Source of the DNA: Acidimicrobiia bacterium
Lineage (GTDB): Bacteria > Actinomycetota > Acidimicrobiia > Acidimicrobiales > Iamiaceae
DNA: 6,066 nt
Reading direction: 5' to 3'
NCBI GenBank assembly: GCA_019247975.1
Contig: JAFBAD010000300.1
Span: 1 to 6,066 of the forward strand
Shown: piece by piece, positions 1 through 5,285 of the stretch
Layout: each line of letters opens with the position of its first letter
Position numbering within the stretch: position 1 is the first letter of the stretch
Notes under the pieces: generated by a model
What the model saw: the letters and a program-made list of their open reading frames with translations, nothing else
What the model was told of the DNA's origin: nothing
Databases searched by the model: none
Program-made: the position numbers and the translations under genes

Positions 1-191
1 GGCAGCCCCGGGTTGACCAGCGTCTGCAGGGTGCCGATCCGCTCGCCGGCCCGCAGCTTCACCGCGCCGATCTCGGTGATGCCGCCGTCGGCTGCGCTGC
101 CCCCGGTCGTCTCGATGTCGATCACGCAGAACGTGACCTCGTGGAGGGAGCGGCCCAGATCCTCGAACGAGCGCTGCCCCAGCATCGTCAC
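1..191 (-). CDS. DnaQ-like DEDD 3'-5' exonuclease, N-terminal part (cut by window edge)
   Basis: About 63 N-terminal residues are visible. The reading frame contains FCVIDIETTGG, the Exo I motif of DnaQ/RNase T-type exonucleases, whose Asp and Glu (DIE) bind catalytic metal. It is followed by ITEIGAVKL and LVNPG, the usual strand beta-2 and loop of the fold. Such enzymes remove nucleotides from DNA 3' ends in proofreading or repair. In actinobacteria, proteins beginning with this kind of 'SFEDLG...EVTF' leader are, from memory, often DEDD exonucleases carrying a UvrC-like GIY-YIG region further on; that part lies outside the window. Two in-frame starts exist: GTG at 191 and ATG at 185, just after an in-frame TGA. 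GTG 191 is preferred because a -10 element ends 8 nt before it and no Shine-Dalgarno is present, which suggests a leaderless mRNA. A LexA-type palindrome lies just upstream, so SOS control is likely. The exonuclease fold is near certain; the subfamily is less so. Confidence 0.88.
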   Translation of the reverse strand, partial: MTMLGQRSFEDLGRSLHEVTFCVIDIETTGGSAADGGITEIGAVKLRAGERIGTLQTLVNPGL

Positions 192-199
192 GGCCGATC

Positions 200-205
200 A
201 CGGTA
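200..205 (-). promoter_or_regulatory. -10 element of the exonuclease gene (TACCGT)
   Basis: Read on the minus strand, TACCGT fits the actinobacterial -10 consensus TANNNT. Eight bases separate it from the GTG at 191, so transcription would begin at or within a base or two of that codon. No clear -35 hexamer is seen at the usual distance, which is common for actinobacterial promoters. The call rests on motif and spacing only. Confidence 0.5.
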
Positions 206-208
206 GAC

Positions 209-220
209 GAACAGCTGTTC
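209..220. promoter_or_regulatory. Putative LexA (SOS) operator
   Basis: GAACAGCTGTTC is a perfect 12-bp palindrome with the form GAAC-N4-GTTC. This is the core of the LexA box in actinobacteria and Firmicutes (mycobacterial consensus TCGAAC-N4-GTTCGA). The left flank also matches (C at 208), while the right flank is C rather than G. It ends 3 bp upstream of the minus-strand -10 element, where bound LexA would block RNA polymerase at the exonuclease promoter. The plus-strand -10 lies about 50 bp away, so that gene would be less directly affected. A 12-bp perfect palindrome in the right form, in an intergenic region, at a repair-type gene, is unlikely to be chance. Confidence 0.65.
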
Positions 221-268
221 CGGGTACAGCAGTTCGTTCGCGTCGGAGAGACGAAGCACGGTCGGCGG

Positions 269-274
269 TACCAT
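269..274 (+). promoter_or_regulatory. -10 element of the zinc-ribbon/NYN operon (TACCAT)
   Basis: TACCAT matches TANNNT exactly and is followed by six bases before the GTG at 281. The predicted transcription start would coincide with the start codon, giving a leaderless mRNA. Consistent with this, there is no Shine-Dalgarno upstream of 281. No good -35 box is apparent. Confidence 0.5.
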
Positions 275-280
275 CGAGCC

Positions 281-535
281 GTGACCCCTGGCTCCACGGC
301 GGCTCGGTACCGGTGCAGGACCTGCGGCAACCTGACCCGCTTCGACGTCACGACCAACCGCCGCACGCGGGCCTTCCACCACTACACGGTCGGGGGCGAG
401 CTGGCGGTGGAGGACGAGACGGTGCTCGACGAGCGGGTCGAGTCGGTCACCTGCCGGTGGTGCGGACCGAGCGGGGTCGTCGAGCCGGTGGCCGAGGACG
501 AGGTCGCCGCGGTCGACGGCGAGGGCCGATCCTGA
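281..535 (+). CDS. Small zinc-ribbon-like protein, 84 aa
   Basis: Function unknown. The protein has two CxxC knuckles, C12-x2-C15 (CRTCG) and C58-x2-C61 (CRWCG), separated by about 42 residues. This is the pattern of a zinc ribbon binding one Zn2+ through four Cys. The linker is rich in charged residues and contains FHHYTVGGE; the last 20 residues are acidic and probably flexible. The sequence resembles a small uncharacterised family I associate with Acidimicrobiia, but I cannot name a described function. Zinc ribbons of this size usually contact nucleic acid or protein. The GTG start is supported by a -10 element six bases upstream. The stop codon overlaps the proposed start of the downstream NYN gene, so the two are probably co-translated and may act together, for example as a nucleic-acid-binding partner and a nuclease. 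That partnership is inference. Confidence 0.8.
   Translation: MTPGSTAARYRCRTCGNLTRFDVTTNRRTRAFHHYTVGGELAVEDETVLDERVESVTCRWCGPSGVVEPVAEDEVAAVDGEGRS
521..525 (+). promoter_or_regulatory. Shine-Dalgarno GAGGG supporting a CTG start at 532
   Basis: GAGGG lies six bases before CTG 532, a normal spacing. No ATG, GTG or TTG occurs in the NYN frame between 463 and 624, so this site is the main sequence evidence for placing the start at the non-standard CTG. Confidence 0.4.
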
Positions 536-1806
536 GCGCGGCGCGCGACCAGCTGCTGCGGCCTGCGCTCGAGGCGGCGCTGGAGGTCGCCCGGGAGGGC
601 GCCACCGCCGACCCACCGATCCCCGTGCCGCCCCGGTTGCGGCCGGTCCTGAACTTCAGCCGGCTGAACGCGAAGGCCCTCGAGGTCATCCGGCGGACCG
701 TGGACGAGGACGAGGGACTGCGCACGCGCGTGGCCGACGCCGTGGACGAAGCACGCGGCGGCCGGGCCGGGTGGCTGTGGCTCCACCGTCCCGACGGCTG
801 GGAGGCCGAGCTCGACGACCTGGTCGGCCTCCGCTCCGAGGTCGAGGTCGAGACGGACCTCGCCCGCCAGCTCCGCAAGGCGCAGCGCGAGGTCGAGGCC
901 GCCCGCATCGCGACCCGGCGCGCCGAGACCGGCCGGCAGGCGGCGGAGGAGGATGCGGCCCGAGCACGAGCCGACCTCGACGTCGAGCGACGGGCCCGCC
1001 GCTCCGCCGAGGAGCTGGCCGCCGGGTTGGAGGGCCGCCTGCGCCAGAGCGACCGGGCCCGGGAGGCGGCCGAGCGTCGGCTCGAGCAGCGGGGCGACGA
1101 GCTGGCCCGCCTCGAAGCCCGCCTCGCGGAGGCCGAGCGCAGTCGCGCCGATCCCACCGTCGTCGACGCGCCCCAGCCCGAGCCCGAGGGGCGCGACACC
1201 CGCCACCTGACCGAGGCGCTGCACCGGGCTCGCCGGGCGACCGAGGTCGCCGTGCGCGCACTCGCCGACGCAGCCGCCGAGGTCGACGCGGTCCCGACCC
1301 GGGACGCACCGGCCGCGGCTTCCGCTCCCGCTCGGCGCGTGCCGCGGACCCGGCGGCGGGCCGCCCAGCGACTCCCGCCGCCCCTGGTGGACAACACGAG
1401 CGAGGCGATCGTCCACCTCGTGCGCCAGCCGGGCGCCACCGTGCTGGTCGACGGCTACAACATCTCGATGGCGGCCTGGCCGGGCACGCCCCTGGCCTCC
1501 CAGCGCGAGCGCCTGGTGGACGCGCTCGACTCGCTGCACGCCCGCTACGGCCCCGAGGTGATCGTGGTGTTCGACGGCGACACCGGTGGGCGGCGGCCGT
1601 CGTCCACCCAGGGCCGGGCGATCAAGGCGTTCTTCACCAACGCAGGCGAGATCGCCGACGACCGGATCGTCGCGATGGTGTCGGCCATCCCCGACACCGC
1701 GCCGGTGCTGGTGGTCACGAGCGACCGCGAGCTGAAGGACCGGGCCCGGGCCGCCGGCGCCCACGTCGCCTCGGCCCGCCCCTTCATCTCCGTGCTCCTC
1801 CGCTAG
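532..1806 (+). CDS. Coiled-coil and NYN-domain (YacP/PIN-like) putative RNA nuclease, 424 aa
   Basis: Three regions are visible. Residues about 1-95 form an N-terminal domain with a conserved-looking GWLWLHRPDGW segment (80-90). Residues about 101-206 are a long Arg/Glu/Ala-rich heptad stretch, a clear coiled coil. After a Pro/Ala/Arg-rich linker (about 207-290), residues about 300-424 form a NYN domain: VDGYN (306-310), VVFDG with Asp348, ADDRI with Asp376/377, and TSDREL with Asp398. These acidic residues match the metal-binding set of the NYN/PIN nuclease fold, so the catalytic site looks intact. Relatives (YacP/Rae1-like) cleave RNA, so an RNA-processing role, perhaps ribosome-associated, is plausible but unproven here. 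The start is uncertain. CTG 532 has a good Shine-Dalgarno, overlaps the upstream stop and keeps the helical N-terminus (QLLRPALEAAL). GTG 460 would overlap the upstream gene by about 75 nt, and GTG 625 would cut the N-terminal helix. Confidence 0.85.
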   Translation: MSAARDQLLRPALEAALEVAREGATADPPIPVPPRLRPVLNFSRLNAKALEVIRRTVDEDEGLRTRVADAVDEARGGRAGWLWLHRPDGWEAELDDLVGLRSEVEVETDLARQLRKAQREVEAARIATRRAETGRQAAEEDAARARADLDVERRARRSAEELAAGLEGRLRQSDRAREAAERRLEQRGDELARLEARLAEAERSRADPTVVDAPQPEPEGRDTRHLTEALHRARRATEVAVRALADAAAEVDAVPTRDAPAAASAPARRVPRTRRRAAQRLPPPLVDNTSEAIVHLVRQPGATVLVDGYNISMAAWPGTPLASQRERLVDALDSLHARYGPEVIVVFDGDTGGRRPSSTQGRAIKAFFTNAGEIADDRIVAMVSAIPDTAPVLVVTSDRELKDRARAAGAHVASARPFISVLLR

Positions 1807-1829
1807 TTCTCGGCGGCGCGCAGCCGAAA

Positions 1830-1852
1830 CTGTCAGGGGGGGTGGGGAGGAT
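1830..1852 (+). promoter_or_regulatory. Possible PafBC/RecA-NDp-like promoter
   Basis: CTGTCAGGG, eight bases, then GAGGAT resembles the LexA-independent mycobacterial DNA-damage promoter TTGTCRgtg-N8-TANNNT. The TGTCA core and the 8-bp gap are exact, and the A and final T of the -10 match, but the first base of each element is wrong. Transcription would start near 1859, leaving about 20 nt of leader that contains a strong Shine-Dalgarno for the gene at 1880. The G-run in the gap makes chance similarity easier, so confidence is limited. Confidence 0.35.
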
Positions 1853-1867
1853 CACGGTGGCGGAGTG

Positions 1868-1874
1868 AGAGGAG
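1868..1874 (+). promoter_or_regulatory. Strong Shine-Dalgarno AGAGGAG deciding the start at 1880
   Basis: AGAGGAG sits five bases before GTG 1880 and is the best ribosome binding site in the window. It favours GTG 1880 over the in-frame GTG at 1865, which the site itself would follow. Confidence 0.6.
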
Positions 1875-1879
1875 CCACC

Positions 1880-2092
1880 GTGACCGGAGATCGACCGCCA
1901 GACCAGCCCCTCGTCATCGACTGCGACGCGTGCGCCCTGCAGGACACGGCCGCCTGCGTCGACTGCGTGGTGACCTTCTTCTGCGACGAGCCGGTGGGCG
2001 CGCCGGTGGTGGTCAGCCTGGAGGAGGTCCGGGCCCTCCGCGTGCTGAGCGGGGCCGGCCTCGTGCCGCAGCTCCGGCACACGGCGCGATGA
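1880..2092 (+). CDS. Small Cys-rich protein, 70 aa, unknown function
   Basis: The N-terminal half holds five cysteines: C15-x2-C18-x7-C26-x2-C29-x5-C35 (CDAC, CVDC, then FFC). Two CxxC pairs this close suggest a small zinc- or Fe-S-binding knuckle. The C-terminal half (VVVSLEEVRALRVLSGAGLVPQLRH) is probably a short strand and helix. I recall similar short 'CxxC...CxxCVVT' proteins in actinobacteria, always uncharacterised. The start is GTG 1880, chosen for its Shine-Dalgarno; GTG 1865 would add five residues. It stands alone between the NYN gene (73 nt upstream) and queG (42 nt downstream to GTG 2135), and a DNA-damage-like promoter precedes it. No function can be assigned from the sequence. 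Confidence 0.75.
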   Translation: MTGDRPPDQPLVIDCDACALQDTAACVDCVVTFFCDEPVGAPVVVSLEEVRALRVLSGAGLVPQLRHTAR

Positions 2093-2134
2093 CCGGCTGG
2101 CCTGGCGCGACCGGGCCCGACACCATGGTTGTCG

Positions 2135-3241
2135 GTGCCCGACCTCTCCCTCTCCACGCTGCGGGCCGCCGGCGAAGCCGCCGGCCTCGACGCGGTGGGC
2201 ATCGCCCCGGCCACGCCGTTCGAGAGCACCCGGGGCGATCTCGAGCGCCGCAAGGCTGCCGGCCTCCACGGCGGGATGCAGTTCACCTACCGCAAGCCCG
2301 AGCGCTCCACCGATCCCGGTCAGGCATTGCCGGGCGCCCGCTGCCTGGTGGTCGGGGCCCGCCGCTACCCCGGCCCCGCAGCCACCGCCCCCGAGCCGGA
2401 GGGCCGGCCCACCGCCCGGGTCGCGGCGTACGCGGGAGATGACCACTACGGCGCGCTGCGAAGCGGCCTCGAGGCCGTCGCCCGCGTGCTCACCGACGCC
2501 GGGTGCGCCGCGCGCGTGCTCGTCGACGACAACGCGCTGGTCGACCGGGAGGCGGCCTACCGCGCCGGGCTCGGTTGGTACGGCAAGAGCTCCAACCTGC
2601 TGCTGCCCGGCCAGGGCAGCTGGTTCGTCCTCGGGTCGGTGCTGACCGACGCTGACCTGCCGACCAACGCGGAACCGGTGCCCGACGGCTGCGGTGCGTG
2701 CACCCGTTGCATCGACGGCTGCCCGACCGGCGCGATCGTCGCGCCGGGCGTGGTCGACGCGCGCCGCTGCCTCGCGTGGCTGGTCCAGGCGATCGGGACG
2801 TTCCCGGCCGAGCACCGCGTCGCGCTCGGCGACCGCATCTACGGCTGCGACACCTGCCAGGAGGTGTGCCCGCCCAACCGCCGCGCACCGCGATCGGCCG
2901 ACGACGCACCGGTCCCGGTGCTCGACCTGCTCGCGTCCTCCGACGAGGAGCTGCTGGCGCGGCACGGCCGCTGGTACATCCCGCGCCGCGATCCCGCCTT
3001 CGTGCGCCGCAACGCGCTCGTCGTCCTCGGCAACGTCAGCGACGGGTCCGACCCGGCGGTCGCCGAGGTCCTGGCCCGCTACCTGCGCCACCACCGTCCG
3101 ATGCTCCGCGCCCATGCGGTCTGGGCGGCACGCCGGCTCGGGCGAGAGGACCTCCTCGCGCACCTGGCCGACGACGACGATCCCGAGGTGCGGGCCGAGC
3201 TCGAGCGGGCGGTCGTGGCGCCGCGGGTGGCGACGCGGTGA
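2135..3241 (+). CDS. queG: Epoxyqueuosine reductase QueG, 368 aa
   Basis: QueG performs the last step of queuosine synthesis: cobalamin- and Fe-S-dependent reduction of epoxyqueuosine to queuosine in the anticodon of GUN tRNAs, in the cytoplasm. Residues about 1-180 form the cobalamin-binding reductase domain. DNALVDREAAYRAGLGWYGK (132-151) corresponds to the family's catalytic-Asp segment, with Asp132 at the expected position. Two [4Fe-4S] motifs follow: C186-x2-C189-x2-C192-x3-C196-P, and C212 with C238-x2-C241-x3-C245-P. All eight cysteines are present, so the enzyme looks functional. Residues about 270-360 are HEAT-like helical repeats used for tRNA binding. Length is normal for the family. 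GTG 2135 is chosen because a -10-like CACCAT (2121-2126) ends 8 nt upstream, suggesting a leaderless mRNA; TTG 2129 in frame is the alternative. The stop overlaps the pimB start by 4 nt. No other queuosine gene is in the window. Confidence 0.95.
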   Translation: MPDLSLSTLRAAGEAAGLDAVGIAPATPFESTRGDLERRKAAGLHGGMQFTYRKPERSTDPGQALPGARCLVVGARRYPGPAATAPEPEGRPTARVAAYAGDDHYGALRSGLEAVARVLTDAGCAARVLVDDNALVDREAAYRAGLGWYGKSSNLLLPGQGSWFVLGSVLTDADLPTNAEPVPDGCGACTRCIDGCPTGAIVAPGVVDARRCLAWLVQAIGTFPAEHRVALGDRIYGCDTCQEVCPPNRRAPRSADDAPVPVLDLLASSDEELLARHGRWYIPRRDPAFVRRNALVVLGNVSDGSDPAVAEVLARYLRHHRPMLRAHAVWAARRLGREDLLAHLADDDDPEVRAELERAVVAPRVATR

Positions 3242-4353
3242 AGCACCTCCTCGTCACCAACGACTTCCCGCCGAAGCACGGCGGCATCCAGACCTACCTG
3301 TGGGAGCTGTGGCGGCGCCTCCCGCCCGACGAGGTGACGGTCCTCACCACACCGTTCGCCGGCGCGGCCGAATGGGATCGCACCCAGCCCTACCGGGTCG
3401 TGCGCAGCCGCCAGCGGGTCCTGCTGCCGATCCCGCAGGTCCGGGCCGAGATCGATGCGCTCGCCGAGGAGGTGGGGGCCGAGCTCGTCCTGCTCGACCC
3501 GGCGCTGCCGCTCGGGATGGTCGGGCCGAACCTCAGCCGTCCCTACGGCGTCATCCTGCACGGCGCCGAGGTGACCGTGCCCGGCCGCGTGCCCCTGGCC
3601 CGCGCCGTGCTGCGGCGCACGTTGCTCGACGCCCGGCTCGTGGTCGCGGCGGGCGGCTACCCGGCCGACGAGGCGGAGCTGGCCGCCGGACGCGGCCTGC
3701 CCGTCGTGGTCGTGCCACCCGGGGTCGATCACGAGCGCTTCGCGCCGCTCGACCAGGATGCTCGAAGCGGAGCGCGCGAGCGCTTCGGGCTCCCGGCCGA
3801 CGGGTTCGTCGTGGCGGCGGTGAGCCGGCTCGTCCCGCGCAAGGGCTTCGACATGGTCATCCGCGCCGCCGCGCGGCTGCGGCGGACCCATCCCGATCTC
3901 GTGGTCGCGATCGCCGGCGACGGCCGCGACCGTGCCCGGCTCGAGCGCATCGCCGACGCAACGGGGGCACCGGTCCGCTTCCTCGGTCGGGTGCCCGACG
4001 ACGCGCTGCCTGCGGTCTACGGCTGTGCGGACCTGTTCGCGATGGTCTGCCGCAACCGCTGGCTCGGGCTGGAGCAGGAGGGGTTCGGGATCGTGTTCCT
4101 GGAGGCAGCGGCCTGCGGTGTCCCGCAGATCGCAGGCCGGAGCGGCGGGGCCGACGAAGCGGTGGTCGACGGCACCACCGGTCTCGTCGTCGACCCGCTC
4201 GACGAGGTCGCCGTCGCGGGCGCGATCGCGCGGCTGATGGACGACGAGCCGGTGCGGCTGGCGATGGGGCGGGCGGGCCGAGTCCGAGCGCGCGACGAGC
4301 TTTCCTACGACCGCCTCGCCGAGACGCTCGCCCACGCGCTGGAGTCGTGGTGA
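3238..4353 (+). CDS. pimB: GT4 glycosyltransferase, PimB-like phosphatidylinositol mannoside mannosyltransferase, 371 aa
   Basis: This is a GT-B-fold retaining glycosyltransferase of family GT4. It is probably the GDP-mannose-dependent enzyme that adds the second mannose (alpha-1,6) to PIM1 at the cytoplasmic face of the membrane, early in PIM/LM/LAM synthesis. The N-terminus LLVTNDFPPKHGGIQTYL (4-21) is nearly the same as mycobacterial PimB' (Rv2188c), with the Gly-Gly loop at 15-16. HGAEV (108-112), PPGVD (160-164) and SRLVPRKG (196-203) follow; Arg197 and Lys202 are the nucleotide-phosphate-binding pair. The EX7E motif is Glu281...Glu289 (EGFGIVFLE), preceded by AMVCRNR, and SGGADE (302-307) resembles SGGAPE of PimB'. 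Length matches the family. GTG 3238 overlaps the queG stop (GTGA), and the pimB stop overlaps the next start in the same way. A related GT4 mannosyltransferase acting on another lipid cannot be excluded. Confidence 0.88.
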   Translation: MKHLLVTNDFPPKHGGIQTYLWELWRRLPPDEVTVLTTPFAGAAEWDRTQPYRVVRSRQRVLLPIPQVRAEIDALAEEVGAELVLLDPALPLGMVGPNLSRPYGVILHGAEVTVPGRVPLARAVLRRTLLDARLVVAAGGYPADEAELAAGRGLPVVVVPPGVDHERFAPLDQDARSGARERFGLPADGFVVAAVSRLVPRKGFDMVIRAAARLRRTHPDLVVAIAGDGRDRARLERIADATGAPVRFLGRVPDDALPAVYGCADLFAMVCRNRWLGLEQEGFGIVFLEAAACGVPQIAGRSGGADEAVVDGTTGLVVDPLDEVAVAGAIARLMDDEPVRLAMGRAGRVRARDELSYDRLAETLAHALESW

Positions 4354-4817
4354 TCGGCATCGACGACGACGTCCCCGGCGCCGGGATCATCCGCGTGTCC
4401 GACGTCGTGACGGTCGTGTTCTCGATCGTCGCGGTGGTGTCGGCCGTGTTCTTGAACCACCTCAACGCGCTCGTCGTCGTGGTGTCGCTCGTGCTCTTCG
4501 TGGCCGGCTGCGTGACGTTCCTCTGGGCGTACGCGATCGCGGTCAACCGCAGCCGCACCGACGCGATCGGCATCGGGGGCCTCTACTTCCTCCAGGGGAC
4601 CGCGCCGTTGCCCGTGCAGATCCGGCTTCTCGGCGCGCTCACCGTGCAGACCGTCGTCGCCGTCGTCACCGCCGCCGTCCACCCGTTCACCAGCCAGGCC
4701 TTCGCCGTGCTCGCCCCGATGTTCGGGCTCGGCCTCGCGGGCCTGTGGGGCGCCCGGTACGGGAAGTTCGGGCTCCGCACGGAGACCTCGGAGCCCGTCG
4801 ACCAGAACGCGGACTGA
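4350..4817 (+). CDS. Four-helix integral membrane protein, 155 aa, unknown function
   Basis: I do not recognise a named family. Four hydrophobic segments are visible at about 17-35, 39-65, 93-110 and 117-135, with very short loops between 1 and 2 and between 3 and 4. The acidic N-terminus (IDDD) and the tail after 136 (ARYGKFGLRTE) are polar. A longer loop (66-92) contains NRSRTDAIGIGGLYFLQG and APLPVQIR; the basic NRSR following helix 2 suggests this loop is cytoplasmic. GTG 4350 is chosen because GGAG lies five bases upstream and it makes the same GTGA overlap with the upstream stop as its neighbours; GTG 4347 is the alternative. Coupling to pimB suggests a membrane role near PIM synthesis, perhaps as a partner or scaffold. 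This rests only on context. Confidence 0.8.
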   Translation: MIGIDDDVPGAGIIRVSDVVTVVFSIVAVVSAVFLNHLNALVVVVSLVLFVAGCVTFLWAYAIAVNRSRTDAIGIGGLYFLQGTAPLPVQIRLLGALTVQTVVAVVTAAVHPFTSQAFAVLAPMFGLGLAGLWGARYGKFGLRTETSEPVDQNAD

Positions 4818-4838
4818 ATCGGACAGAATGCTTGGCCC

Positions 4839-5285
4839 ATGGCCGACTCCGTCACCGAGCACACCACGATCGCGGCCAGCCGCAGCGCGTGCCTCGAGGT
4901 GCTGCTCGACTTCGAGCGCTACCCGGAGTGGGCCAAGGATCTCAAGGAGGCCACGGTCCTCGAGCGCGACGGCCAGGGTCGCGGCGTCGAGGTGCGCTTC
5001 CGCGCCGCCGGCATGGGCTACAGCACCAGCTACACGCTGCGCTACGACCACTCCGATCCCGACACGCTCTCGTGGCGGCTCATCCGGGGCGACCTCACCC
5101 GCAAGCTCGACGGCCACTACCACTTCGAGGACGGCACCGACGGCGACGTGCAGGTGACCTACCAGCTCGAGGCCGAGCTGGTCGTGCCCTTGCCCGGCTT
5201 CATCAAGCGGCGCACGCAGCTCAAGATCATGCACACCGCGCTCAAGGAGCTGAAGAGCCGGGTCGAGTCGCAGGCGGCGATGTGA
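4839..5285 (+). CDS. SRPBCC (START/polyketide cyclase-like) protein, TB16.3 type, 148 aa
   Basis: This is a single-domain SRPBCC protein, a helix-grip fold with a hydrophobic cavity that binds lipids or other apolar ligands. The N-terminal strand is followed by VLLDFERYPEWAKDLKEATVLE (about 21-42), the typical helix pair with Tyr28-Pro29-x-Trp31. Beta strands run to about 118 (including LSWRLIRGD and VTYQLEAELVVPLPG), and a long C-terminal helix covers about 122-145. No signal peptide or membrane segment is present, so it is cytosolic. Length and pattern match M. tuberculosis TB16.3 (Rv2185c, 144 aa), which also sits beside an ArsA-like gene near pimB. The ligand is unknown. ATG 4839 lacks a Shine-Dalgarno, but a -10-like CAGAAT (4824-4829) precedes it by nine bases, so a weak internal promoter giving a near-leaderless mRNA is possible. 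The stop overlaps the next start by 4 nt. Confidence 0.88.
   Translation: MADSVTEHTTIAASRSACLEVLLDFERYPEWAKDLKEATVLERDGQGRGVEVRFRAAGMGYSTSYTLRYDHSDPDTLSWRLIRGDLTRKLDGHYHFEDGTDGDVQVTYQLEAELVVPLPGFIKRRTQLKIMHTALKELKSRVESQAAM

Noticed and set aside
236..255. Imperfect inverted repeat (TTCGCGTC...GACGAA) between the divergent promoters
   Set aside because: It needs a bulge and fits no operator I recognise. Such repeats arise easily in G+C-rich DNA.
13..531. Upstream extension of the NYN reading frame, open from position 13
   Set aside because: The translation here is Arg/Gly-rich shadow sequence. It overlaps the exonuclease on the other strand, the divergent promoter region and the zinc-ribbon gene in another frame.
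382..1764. Long minus-strand open frame opposite the NYN gene
   Set aside because: Antisense frames stay open easily in such G+C-rich DNA. The product has no recognisable motif, whereas the plus strand encodes coiled-coil and NYN motifs.
1810..1827. Possible hairpin (TCGGC...GCCGA) after the NYN stop codon
   Set aside because: The stem is only 5 bp with an 8-nt loop and no T-run follows. It is too weak to call a terminator in this base composition.
2129..2137. TTGTCGGTG, an exact match to the first half of the PafBC-type promoter
   Set aside because: Eight bases later the sequence is CTCCCT, not TANNNT, and the start site would fall inside queG. It is more likely the queG start region itself (TTG/GTG).
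1784..3163. Long minus-strand open frame opposite queG
   Set aside because: Antisense artefact; the plus strand carries all eight QueG Fe-S cysteines and no domain is visible on the minus strand.
3079..4335. Long minus-strand open frame opposite pimB
   Set aside because: Low-complexity His/Arg/Asp-rich translation without motifs; PimB motifs are on the plus strand.
2694..4349. Long plus-strand frame upstream of the membrane protein in the same frame
   Set aside because: It lies within queG and pimB in another frame and reads as Arg/Ser/Thr-rich shadow. Only the part from 4350 looks like protein.
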